From the NCBI RefSeq assembly GCF_009711165.2, contig NZ_WMID02000015.1, positions 81,930-145,929 of the forward strand: a DNA stretch of 64,000 nucleotides, read 5' to 3'. The translations under genes and the position numbers were made by a program. This stretch comes from Flavobacterium sp. MC2016-06. GTDB lineage: Bacteria > Bacteroidota > Bacteroidia > Flavobacteriales > Flavobacteriaceae. Shown one piece after another: positions 18,740 through 27,169 of this stretch. A model generated the notes under the pieces. That model was not told the origin of the DNA, searched no databases, and saw nothing but the letters and a program-made list of their open reading frames with translations. Each line of letters starts with the position of its first letter. Position 1 is the stretch's first letter.

Positions 18740-19990
18740 ATGAAACATGTAGTAGTAATAGGCGGTGGAATTATAGGACTAAGTTCTGCATTTTACTTGC
18801 AGCAAAGTGGTTGTAAAGTTACCGTAATCGATAAAGATAATTTCGAAAACAATTGTTCTTATGGCAATGCAGGATATGTATGTCCAAGTCATTTTATACC
18901 ATTAGCAGCACCCGGAATTGTATGGCAGGGATTTAAGTGGATGTTTAATCCCAAAAGTCCATTTTATGTAAAACCATCCTTAAATAAAGCACTGCTCGAT
19001 TGGGGATTTAATTTTGCCAGAAGCGCAACGGAAGCAAACGTAGCTAAAGCAGCAATTCCACTTCGTGATATTTCTTTATTAAGTCAGAATGAATTTCAAA
19101 AATGGGCAAAGATTCCAGGATTTGAATTTGCTTACGAACACAAAGGAATGCTCGAAATTTTTCAGACAGAAGCCGTTGCCAAACATGCCGAACATACCAT
19201 TTCTAAAGCCAGAGAATTAGGATTAGACGTTAATCTATTAGATTATAATCAATTGAAAGCCTTAGAACCTCAAACTACAATTAATGCCATTGGCGGTATT
19301 GAGTTTAAATGCGATGCTCATGTTTATCCAGATAAATTAATGAAGGTTTTAAAAGCACATTTATTAGCCAATGGAGTACATTTTCAATACGGAGAAACCG
19401 TTACTTCTTTTGAGAAAGAAAATGGTGCCGTGACAAAAGTAATCACCAATAAACAATCTTACGAAGCAGATGATCTTGTAATTGCAACAGGAGCTTGGAC
19501 TAAAGAAATTGCAGCATTAGTAGAAGCTAAAATATCACTTATGCCGGGAAGAGGGTATTCTTTGACCTTAGAAGATTCTATTTATAAAGTAAATCATCCA
19601 ATGATTCTTGCAGAAGGCAGAGTTGCCATTACACCTATGGATGGCAATAAAATTAGATTTGGAGGCACAATGGAAGTTGTTCCCACAACTGCCAAACCTC
19701 AATATCATAGAATTGAAGGAATATTAAAAGCGGTTAAAGATTTCTTACCAGAATTTGATATTGCAAAACCATTAGAAGAAAATATCTGGTTTGGTTACAG
19801 ACCTTGTTCTGCAGATGGACTTCCTTATATCGGAAAGATAAAAAAATACAATAATGTCGTTATTGCAACCGGACATTCAATGATGGGACTTAGTCTTGGT
19901 CCGGGAACAGGAAAATTAGTTTCAGAATTAATTAACAGAGAAAAAACAAGTATTGCAGTTGAAGCTTTTGAAGTAGAAAGATTCAGTTAG
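18740..19990 (+). CDS. FAD-dependent D-amino-acid dehydrogenase (DadA/DAO fold), probable D-hydroxyproline dehydrogenase
   Basis: 416 residues. The dinucleotide fold is at the N-terminus (VVVIGGGIIGLSSAFYL, GxGxxG at residues 8-13, then the acidic end VIDKD). A C-terminal GYRPCSADGLPYIG and GHSMMGLSLGPGTG close the FAD site, as in DadA. Within a hydroxyproline gene set it would oxidise cis-4-hydroxy-D-proline to pyrroline-4-hydroxy-2-carboxylate and pass electrons to the respiratory chain. It is a single-subunit type; multi-subunit D-Hyp dehydrogenases are known elsewhere and no such subunits are nearby. It is 19 bp behind the DUF885 gene. The alternative is a general D-amino-acid dehydrogenase. 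Confidence 0.85.
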   Translation: MKHVVVIGGGIIGLSSAFYLQQSGCKVTVIDKDNFENNCSYGNAGYVCPSHFIPLAAPGIVWQGFKWMFNPKSPFYVKPSLNKALLDWGFNFARSATEANVAKAAIPLRDISLLSQNEFQKWAKIPGFEFAYEHKGMLEIFQTEAVAKHAEHTISKARELGLDVNLLDYNQLKALEPQTTINAIGGIEFKCDAHVYPDKLMKVLKAHLLANGVHFQYGETVTSFEKENGAVTKVITNKQSYEADDLVIATGAWTKEIAALVEAKISLMPGRGYSLTLEDSIYKVNHPMILAEGRVAITPMDGNKIRFGGTMEVVPTTAKPQYHRIEGILKAVKDFLPEFDIAKPLEENIWFGYRPCSADGLPYIGKIKKYNNVVIATGHSMMGLSLGPGTGKLVSELINREKTSIAVEAFEVERFS

Positions 19991-20131
19991 GTTAAGAATA
20001 AATTTTAAATCAATATTTATTTATGGATTAGGAAATCTATTCTCAAAAATAAAGTTGATAGTTTAAGAAGGTTACCGCATGTAAGAAACAAAAAACGCCC
20101 TATAAATCGATTTAAAAAGAACGAACTAAAC

Positions 20132-21544
20132 ATGGAATCAACAACAGAAAAAAATAATTTCAAACGGTCATTAGGTTTATTAGATGCTACAATGATTGTT
20201 GCTGGTTCCATGATTGGGTCAGGAATCTTTATCGTGAGTGCAGATATTGTACGTAATGTAGGATCGGCAGGCGCTTTATTGCTGATTTGGTTATTAACGG
20301 GGTTTTTAACTATTGCTGCTGCATTGAGCTATGGCGAATTAAGCAGTATGTTTCCTAAAGCTGGCGGACAATATGTTTATTTAAAAGAATCTTTTAATTC
20401 CCTTACGGGTTTTTTATACGGCTGGAGTTTTTTTGCGGTGATTCAAACAGGCTCAATTGCCGCAGTTGGTGTTGCCTTTAGTAAATTTGCAGCTTATGTT
20501 TTTCCATCGCTGAGCGAAAAAAACATCATTATAGATTTAAGTTTTTTACAAATATCGGCGGCACAATTAACGTCGATAGTTTTGGTTGTTTTCCTTACTT
20601 ATATCAATACTAGAGGTGTCAAGGAAGGGAAAATAATTCAAACCGTTTTTACAATGGTAAAATTAATTGCCTTATTCGGACTTATTATTTTTGGTTTTAT
20701 TTTGGCAGCAAAAGCAGATATCTGGAAAGCAAATTGGAGCACCGGTTTTTCAATTAATAAACTAGAAGGAAATACACTAGTTCCATATTCTGGATTTGCT
20801 ATAATGGGTGCCGTCGCAGCAAGTCTTGTCGGCAGTTTATTCAGCAGTGATTCTTGGAATAACGTAACTTTTATTGCAGGCGAAATAAAAAATCCTTCAA
20901 AAAATATTGGTAGAAGTCTTTTTTTAGGAACGCTGATTGTAACGATTATCTACATTGCAACCAATATGATGTACTTATCGGTACTTTCTATTAACGAAAT
21001 TGCTCATGCCGAAAATGACCGTGTAGGCGTTGTTGCTTCACAGCATATTTTTGGAAGTTCAGGGACTTATATTATAGCAGTATTTTTAATGATTTCTACT
21101 TTTGGCTGTAATAACGGATTGATTCTTTCTGGTGCACGTGTGTATTATACAATGGCAAAAGATGGATTGTTTTTTAAAAAATTGGCACATTTAAATAAAA
21201 ATGGAGTTCCTGAAAAAGCGTTATGGATACAATGCATCTGGGCATCGGTTTTATGTTTAAGCGGAAAATATAATGAACTGCTGGATTATGTAATTTTTGT
21301 TGTTTTGATATTTTATATTCTTACGATTGCAGGTATTTTTAGACTTCGCAAAACAAAACCAGATTTAGAAAGACCTTACAAAGCAGTTGGTTATCCTGTA
21401 TTACCGTTTATTTATATCGTTGCCGCTTTAAGTATCTGTATTATGTTGTTAATATACAAATACAATTCTTCTATACCAGGATTGGCGATTGTATTATTAG
21501 GAATACCAATCTATTACTATTTTGTAAATAAAGAGAAACAGTAA
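20132..21544 (+). CDS. APC superfamily amino acid permease
   Basis: 470 residues with about 12 hydrophobic segments. TM1 has the APC signature GSMIGSGIFIVSADIV. FPKAGGQYVYLKESF, the next typical APC loop, follows TM2. A cytosolic loop RLRKTKPDLERPYKAVGYP precedes the last two segments. Located 141 bp after the D-Hyp dehydrogenase in the same direction, it is the likely inner-membrane importer for hydroxyproline, proline or the dipeptides' amino acids. Substrate is inferred from context only. Confidence 0.9.
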   Translation: MESTTEKNNFKRSLGLLDATMIVAGSMIGSGIFIVSADIVRNVGSAGALLLIWLLTGFLTIAAALSYGELSSMFPKAGGQYVYLKESFNSLTGFLYGWSFFAVIQTGSIAAVGVAFSKFAAYVFPSLSEKNIIIDLSFLQISAAQLTSIVLVVFLTYINTRGVKEGKIIQTVFTMVKLIALFGLIIFGFILAAKADIWKANWSTGFSINKLEGNTLVPYSGFAIMGAVAASLVGSLFSSDSWNNVTFIAGEIKNPSKNIGRSLFLGTLIVTIIYIATNMMYLSVLSINEIAHAENDRVGVVASQHIFGSSGTYIIAVFLMISTFGCNNGLILSGARVYYTMAKDGLFFKKLAHLNKNGVPEKALWIQCIWASVLCLSGKYNELLDYVIFVVLIFYILTIAGIFRLRKTKPDLERPYKAVGYPVLPFIYIVAALSICIMLLIYKYNSSIPGLAIVLLGIPIYYYFVNKEKQ

Positions 21545-21554
21545 AAGTAGAAAT

Positions 21555-21960
21555 TTTTTTTGCCACTAATTACACGAATTTTCACGAATCGTTGAGGTTA
21601 AAAAAGTTAATATGGATAAAGTTTTTTGCCACAAATTGCACAGATTAAAAGGATTTTTTTTGCCACGAATTACACGAATTTTCACAAATCATTGCGCTAA
21701 AAAAAAATAAAAATTAGTGATAATTCGTGTAATTCGTGGCAAAATTTTGAGACACAGAAACTAATCTTTTTAATCCCTTTAATCTGTGGCAAAAAAATCA
21801 TTACGTTAAAAAAAATTAGTGATAATTCGTGTAATTCGTGGCAAAATTTTAAGCCACAGAAATAATCTTTTTAATCTGTGCAATCTGTGGCAAAAAAATA
21901 TTCATTGCGTTCAAAAAAAAAATTCGTGCTAATTTGTGTAATTCGTGGCAAAATTTTAAG
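21555..21960. repeat. Cluster of GCCACGAATTACACGAATT / AATTCGTGGC inverted repeats
   Basis: Two copies of TTGCCAC(T/G)AATTACACGAATT (near 21560 and 21660) in one direction face three copies of TGTAATTCGTGGCAAAATTTT (near 21729, 21829 and 21938) in the other. Between them are CAGATTAAAAGGATT / AATCTGTGGC units. The block fills the 488-bp spacer between the permease and the M61 peptidase. The same family occurs at 1904-2430. It is non-coding and could form long RNA hairpins. Confidence 0.8.
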
Positions 21961-21969
21961 CCATTGAAA

Positions 21970-21997
21970 CCTACAAGGTTAAAAAAAACCTTGCAGG
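21970..21997. repeat. CCTACAAGGTT hairpin repeat
   Basis: The arms CCTACAAGGTT and AACCTTGCAGG (10 of 11 paired) flank a 6-base A loop, 36 bp before the M61 start. A related hairpin is at 23777-23803. It has no T-run on either strand, so it is more likely a dispersed repeat than a terminator. Confidence 0.6.
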
Positions 21998-22032
21998 AAG
22001 TCTATAACATTTATAAGAAAAGAAATAATTGT

Positions 22033-23607
22033 ATGAAACATCTATTATCACACTTCAAGAAAAAAAGAGTGTTTATCTTTTTAATCTTATCTTTTGTTTT
22101 CTTTGGAAATCAATATGTTGTTGCTTCTCAAAGTCAATTACCTGTATTACAATATACCGTTTCGATGCCAAATCCTGAGAATCATTATTATCATGTAGAA
22201 TTGCATTGCAGCGGATGGCAGGAGGAAAATATTGATTTTAAAATGCCAAATTGGATGCCGGGATATTATCAGATGATGAATTACAGTAAAATGGTCGAAA
22301 ATTTTACTACAAAAGTGAATAATAAAGAAACAGCTGTAAATAAGTTAAATGAAAACACATGGCAGCTTAAAGTAACAAAAAACAAACCTTTTACTTTGAG
22401 TTATGATGTAAAAGCAGAAAAACAATTTGTTGCCAATAGTTTTTTAGATGCAACACACGCTTATATTATTCCAAATAGTTTGTTTGTGTATATAAACGAA
22501 CATATTAATACTTCGGTTTCTGTAAAAATAGAAGGAATAAAAAAAGGATTTAAAATTGCTACAGGTTTAGAACCTGTTGTTGGAAAGAGTAATGAATTTT
22601 TTGCTTCAGATTTTGATATTCTATACGATAGTCCAATATTGATTGGAGATTTAGAAGAATTACCTTCTTTTAAAGTAAACGGAATCGAACACCGATTTAT
22701 AGGGTATAAAATGGGTGATTTCGACCGAGTAAAATTTATGGACAATCTAAAAAAAGTTGTAGAATCGGCAGTCGCTATTATTGGAGATATTCCCTATAAA
22801 CAATATACCTTTATCGCAATTGGACCGGGACGAGGCGGTATAGAACATCTTAATAATACAACGGTAAGTTTTGACGGCAATGGACTTGACAAACCCGATG
22901 TGATGAATACGATGATGAGTTTTCTGGCTCATGAATATTTTCATCATTATAATGTAAAAAGAATAAGACCTTTTGAATTGGGACCTTTTGATTATGATAA
23001 AGGAAACAAAACAAATTTATTATGGGTAAGCGAAGGTTTATCGGTATATTATGAATATTTAATTGTAAAAAGAGCTGGACTTGTAAACGAACAGACTTTT
23101 TTTAATAATCTAGAAAGCAGTATTAATACTTTCGAAAACAGTCCCGGCAGATTGTATCAATCTTTAACGCAGGCAAGTTTTGAAACTTGGAGCGACGGAC
23201 CTTTTGGAAAGCAAGGAGAAAATGCCAACAAATCTATTTCATATTATGATAAAGGTCCCGCAGTTGGTCTTGTTTTAGATTTTGCCATTCGACAAGCCAC
23301 ACAAAACCAAAAATCTTTAGATGATGTAATGCGTTTTTTATATTGGCAGTATTATAAAAAATTACAGCGCGGTTTTACAGATGCTGAATTCCAGCAAGCC
23401 TGCGAAACGATTGCGGGACATTCGTTAAACAATGTTTTTGAATATGTGTATACTACAAAACCTGTTGATTATAACTCTCATTTAATATTTGCTGGTCTGC
23501 AATTAAAGGAACAATCAGATTCTAATACCAGAAAGTTCTCATTTCAACTTTTAGAATCTATAACTGAATCACAACAGAAAATACTACATTCTTGGCTGGA
23601 TAAATAG
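22033..23607 (+). CDS. M61 family glycyl-aminopeptidase-like metallopeptidase
   Basis: The ATG at 22033 is preferred to one 99 bp upstream because it starts a clear signal peptide (MKHLLSHFKKKRVFIFLILS). From this start: 524 residues. The N-terminal M61 domain is followed by LAHEYFHHYNVKRIRP (H300, E301, H304) and the third ligand E334 (VSEGLSVYYEY), the M61 signature. M61 proteins usually end in a PDZ domain and reach about 600 residues. Here the sequence stops about 55 residues after the point where the PDZ would start, so the domain is cut short or lost. It lies between the hydroxyproline genes and the SusC/SusD pair and probably trims imported peptides in the periplasm. Confidence 0.88.
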   Translation: MKHLLSHFKKKRVFIFLILSFVFFGNQYVVASQSQLPVLQYTVSMPNPENHYYHVELHCSGWQEENIDFKMPNWMPGYYQMMNYSKMVENFTTKVNNKETAVNKLNENTWQLKVTKNKPFTLSYDVKAEKQFVANSFLDATHAYIIPNSLFVYINEHINTSVSVKIEGIKKGFKIATGLEPVVGKSNEFFASDFDILYDSPILIGDLEELPSFKVNGIEHRFIGYKMGDFDRVKFMDNLKKVVESAVAIIGDIPYKQYTFIAIGPGRGGIEHLNNTTVSFDGNGLDKPDVMNTMMSFLAHEYFHHYNVKRIRPFELGPFDYDKGNKTNLLWVSEGLSVYYEYLIVKRAGLVNEQTFFNNLESSINTFENSPGRLYQSLTQASFETWSDGPFGKQGENANKSISYYDKGPAVGLVLDFAIRQATQNQKSLDDVMRFLYWQYYKKLQRGFTDAEFQQACETIAGHSLNNVFEYVYTTKPVDYNSHLIFAGLQLKEQSDSNTRKFSFQLLESITESQQKILHSWLDK

Positions 23608-23629
23608 AAACACAAGATTAAAATGCTTG

Positions 23630-23673
23630 AAAGTCCATTATAATTTATTCTTCAATAAATTATAATGGACTTT
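23630..23673 (+). terminator. Strong terminator after the M61 gene
   Basis: The arms at 23630-23647 and 23656-23673 are exact reverse complements (18 bp) with an 8-base loop, followed by GTGTTTTT. It lies 22 bp past the M61 stop. The remainder of the spacer to 24167 holds only the CCTGCAAGGTT hairpin at 23777-23803 and the operator-like sequence at 24018. Confidence 0.85.
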
Positions 23674-23776
23674 GTGTTTTTACATGATTTCTGATTTTAA
23701 TAAAGGTTCTTTATTAGTTATCTAGATCCTGTTTTTAAATTGTGGTTTTATAGTTTTTTATAAAGTGTTACGTTTT

Positions 23777-23803
23777 CCTGCAAGGTTTTTTTAACCTTCT
23801 AGG
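23777..23803. repeat. CCTGCAAGGTT hairpin repeat, second copy
   Basis: CCTGCAAGGTT and AACCTTCTAGG form an imperfect hairpin related to the one at 21970-21997. Degenerate text of the same family continues to about 23860. No gene is seen. Confidence 0.5.
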
Positions 23804-24017
23804 TATAATTTTCGGAGATTGAAACTTATAAGATTTAAAAAGACTTTGTAAGAAGCTTATCAATTGATTTCTAGTTATAAAGAAATAAGTTTCATTGCCT
23901 TTTTTAAGAGTTTTAGTGTAAAGGTATTTTTTAACTAATTTTTCAATATAGAATTAACATATTTTTTCTGAATAATATTTTTTTTATTCTAATTTGTTCT
24001 AAAAAATACAATAATAG

Positions 24018-24043
24018 GATAATATAATATTGCTTTCGGATAA
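24018..24043. promoter_or_regulatory. Candidate AraC operator, copy 2 (upstream of susC)
   Basis: Matches 10538-10563 at 22 of 26 bases. It lies 124 bp upstream of the susC ATG, with a TAACTTTA element at 24075-24082 that is one base from the TAnnTTTG consensus between them. The shared sequence suggests that susC/susD and the hydroxyproline genes answer to one regulator. Confidence 0.5.
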
Positions 24044-24167
24044 ATTGTTGGCTTTTACGGGAATAGTTATCATTTAACTTTACAAGTGTTTAAAATACAC
24101 ATTAAACTTTATTGTGTTAAACAAATACTATTTTTTAACAAAAAACCAAAACCAAAAAACCAAAGCT

Positions 24168-27158
24168 ATGAATTTTACTAACCATTCATTAATGCAAAAT
24201 TTTGGAGGTAAGCTTGTAAAGAAAAAACTAGGATTTACCCTTTTTTTACTTTTTGCTTTTTTGACTTCCTTTGCGCAAACAAAGATTCAAGGTTCTATAA
24301 AAGATATTAATGGAATACCTATTTCAGGAGTATCAATAATGGAAAAAAATGTAGCCCATAATGGTGCATTGTCAGATTTTGATGGGAATTTTCAAATTAC
24401 GCTTCAAAATCCAAATTCTAAATTGATGATTACTTACGTGGGATTTATATCTCAAGAAGTTGCAGTTTCGAATAAAAACAAAATTGACATTGTTCTTCTT
24501 GACAATGTAGAGCAATTATCTGATGTTGTTGTAGTAGGGTATGGTACACAAAAAAAATCAAGAGTTACAAGTGCCATTGCCAGTATAAAAGAAAAAGACT
24601 TTACAAGAGGATCGATTAGAGATGCTTCAGACCTTATAAAAGGAAAAGTAGCAGGTCTAACCATTAGTAATGGTTCAGGAGATCCTTCTGCAGCGCCTAC
24701 TATTTCCTTACGTGGTATATCTACTTTAAAAGGTTCAACAAGTCCTCTAGTTTTAATTAATGGTGTGCCTGGCGGAATTGATACGGTTTCTCCAAACGAA
24801 ATTGCTTCTATTGAGGTATTAAAAGATGCATCGGCGGCTGCAATTTACGGAACAAGAGGTGCCAATGGAGTAATTCTGATTACAACAAAAACGGTAAATA
24901 AAGAAATGCAGCCAACTATGACGTATGCAGCCTTTACTACTGTATCTAATTTTACTAAGAAAGCCAAATTTTTAGATGCTAACGGATTGAGAAGTTTACT
25001 TGCACAAGGAACCAAAATGCCTTTTACAGATGAAGGAGCTACTACAGATTGGTTAGATGAAATTTCAAGAAGCGGATTTGCTCAAAATCATAACTTAGAT
25101 ATTAAAGGCGGAACTGCAAAAACAAACTATGTAGTAAATTTAAATTACGTTGATCAATCGGGTGTTTTTAACAAGACCTATAATAAAGAATATAGATTCT
25201 CATTTGATGTTAATCATAGGATGTTTAATGATAAGTTAAAAATTAATTTGAACTTATTAAACGGAACACAAGAAATGGGAATTACACCAGAAATTGCTGC
25301 TTATGCCTACAGGCAAGCTATGATTAGAAATCCTACTGCACCTGTTTATAATGCAGATGGCACTTATGCTGAAACTAATAGATTTCAATACTACAATCCT
25401 GTTGCAATCTTAAATGAAACAACACAAGACAGACAAGCTACTTGGCAGAGATTTACAGCCAATTTGACTCTAGATTTATTACCTGGATGGGATGTGAGCG
25501 CATTGCTTGCCAAAAATAAAAATTCAGCGTTGGATGGATATTCTGAAAGCAAGAAACATTATTCAAATACAATCAACGGAAAAAATGGAGTTGCATCAAG
25601 AGAGACACGTGATACCGATAGAGATTATATAGAATTTACTTCTAAGTACAATAAACAATTTGGGAAACATGAGTTAACAGTATTAGGTGGTTACAGCTAT
25701 CAATATACTGTTAACGAAGGTTTTTCAGCTTATAATTTTGATTTTCCAACAGATTCCTTTTCTTATAATAACTTAGGAGCAGGGAATGCTTTATCAGACG
25801 GAAAAGCATCGATGGCCAGTTATAAAAATGATGATAAATTAATTGGATTTTTCGGGAGAGTCAACTACGATTTTAATAATAAATACGATCTGTTATTCAG
25901 TATTAGACGAGAAGGTTCTTCTAAGTTTGGTAAAAACCATAAATGGGGTAATTTTCCAGCAGTTTCTGCAGGATGGAGCATCAATAAAGAATCTTTTTTA
26001 GAAAGTGTTTCTGCAGTAAGCAATTTAAAACTAAGAGCAGGTTATGGTGTTACGGGAGTAATTCCTAACGATTCTTATTTGTCTCAAACCTTGTATAATT
26101 ATGACGGTTATTTTTATAACGACGGAAAATGGGTTAAAGGATTAGTTCCAGCAAGTAACCCTAATCCAGATTTACGATGGGAGAAAACAGCTGAGGTAAA
26201 TATTGGTCTTGATTTTGGTTTTTTCAAGAATAGAATCAGCGGAAGTTTTGATGTGTATAACAAAAAAACAAGCGATATGTTATGGGATTTCAGTGTACCG
26301 ACACCTCCATATTTATATCCTAGCATTACGGCCAATGTTGGAAAAATGGAAAACAAAGGATTTGAAATTCTTCTTAATACAGTTCCTGTTAAAACAGAAA
26401 ACTTTGTTTGGAATTCATCAATGACTTTTTCACACAACAAAAATAAACTGACAAGTCTTTCTAATGATTTGTATAGTATTGATAATAATTTTATTAATAC
26501 CGGAGATACCGGAGATCCAATTTCATTTACATCACACAGACTAGAAGTAGGGCAATCTATTGGAAATTACTGGGGACTAAAATCAGTTGATATTACAACC
26601 GACGGAAAATGGATTATAGAAACTGCCGATGGTACAAGAAAAACACTTACTCCAGATTTATACAATGATGCCAATAAACAATATTTAGGCAACGGAATTC
26701 CAAATTATAATGCAGGCTGGACGAATACTTTTAGTTATAAGAAATTTGATTTAAGCATTGTAATGACAGGAGCTTTTGATTACCAAATATTAAATTCTCA
26801 ACGTATGTTTTACGAAAATCCGACAATTAATTACAACATGTTAGAGTCAGCACATGATAAAGTGTATGATAAGGCAGTATTAAATTACAACCAAACCTAT
26901 GTTAGTTATTATTTAGAACAAGGAGATTATGTAAAAGTTGATAATGTTACATTGACTTATAATTTTGATGTTAAGCCTTATAAATTTCTTAGCGCTATGC
27001 GCATTTATGCCTCTGCAAACAATTTAGCAACCATTACAAAATACAAAGGGTTAGATCCAGAGATTATAAGAGATAAGCCATTGTATCAAGGAATCGATGG
27101 TAGAGATAAATATCCAAGTACTAGAGGTTTTACTTTAGGATTAAATGTAACTTTTTAA
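24168..27158 (+). CDS. SusC/RagA-type TonB-linked outer membrane transporter
   Basis: The ATG at 24168 is chosen over a GTG 54 bp upstream because the signal peptide (KKKLGFTLFLLFAFLTSFAQ) then has a normal length. 996 residues. A carboxypeptidase-regulatory-like domain (GIPISGVSIMEKN) is followed by the TonB box/plug (QLSDVVVVGYGTQKKSRVTS), PLVLINGVPGG and EVLKDASAAAIYGTRGANGV, then a large beta-barrel ending in an aromatic residue (LGLNVTF). It has no STN domain, so it is not itself a sigma-factor signalling receptor. With SusD 11 bp downstream it forms the outer-membrane import complex; the peptidases and Hyp genes around it suggest peptide substrates. Confidence 0.95.
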   Translation: MNFTNHSLMQNFGGKLVKKKLGFTLFLLFAFLTSFAQTKIQGSIKDINGIPISGVSIMEKNVAHNGALSDFDGNFQITLQNPNSKLMITYVGFISQEVAVSNKNKIDIVLLDNVEQLSDVVVVGYGTQKKSRVTSAIASIKEKDFTRGSIRDASDLIKGKVAGLTISNGSGDPSAAPTISLRGISTLKGSTSPLVLINGVPGGIDTVSPNEIASIEVLKDASAAAIYGTRGANGVILITTKTVNKEMQPTMTYAAFTTVSNFTKKAKFLDANGLRSLLAQGTKMPFTDEGATTDWLDEISRSGFAQNHNLDIKGGTAKTNYVVNLNYVDQSGVFNKTYNKEYRFSFDVNHRMFNDKLKINLNLLNGTQEMGITPEIAAYAYRQAMIRNPTAPVYNADGTYAETNRFQYYNPVAILNETTQDRQATWQRFTANLTLDLLPGWDVSALLAKNKNSALDGYSESKKHYSNTINGKNGVASRETRDTDRDYIEFTSKYNKQFGKHELTVLGGYSYQYTVNEGFSAYNFDFPTDSFSYNNLGAGNALSDGKASMASYKNDDKLIGFFGRVNYDFNNKYDLLFSIRREGSSKFGKNHKWGNFPAVSAGWSINKESFLESVSAVSNLKLRAGYGVTGVIPNDSYLSQTLYNYDGYFYNDGKWVKGLVPASNPNPDLRWEKTAEVNIGLDFGFFKNRISGSFDVYNKKTSDMLWDFSVPTPPYLYPSITANVGKMENKGFEILLNTVPVKTENFVWNSSMTFSHNKNKLTSLSNDLYSIDNNFINTGDTGDPISFTSHRLEVGQSIGNYWGLKSVDITTDGKWIIETADGTRKTLTPDLYNDANKQYLGNGIPNYNAGWTNTFSYKKFDLSIVMTGAFDYQILNSQRMFYENPTINYNMLESAHDKVYDKAVLNYNQTYVSYYLEQGDYVKVDNVTLTYNFDVKPYKFLSAMRIYASANNLATITKYKGLDPEIIRDKPLYQGIDGRDKYPSTRGFTLGLNVTF

Positions 27159-27169
27159 AAAATACAAAG

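Noticed and set aside
21555..21960. CRISPR array, because of regularly recurring AATTCGTGGC
   Set aside because: The repeats are in mixed orientation with uneven spacing and no unique spacers of constant length; no cas genes are nearby.
21934..22032. Upstream ATG for the M61 peptidase
   Set aside because: The first 33 codons read through repeat sequence and the CCTACAAGGTT hairpin; the signal peptide starts at 22033.
24114..24167. GTG start for the first SusC protein
   Set aside because: It puts 18 extra polar residues before the signal peptide; the ATG at 24168 gives a normal export signal.
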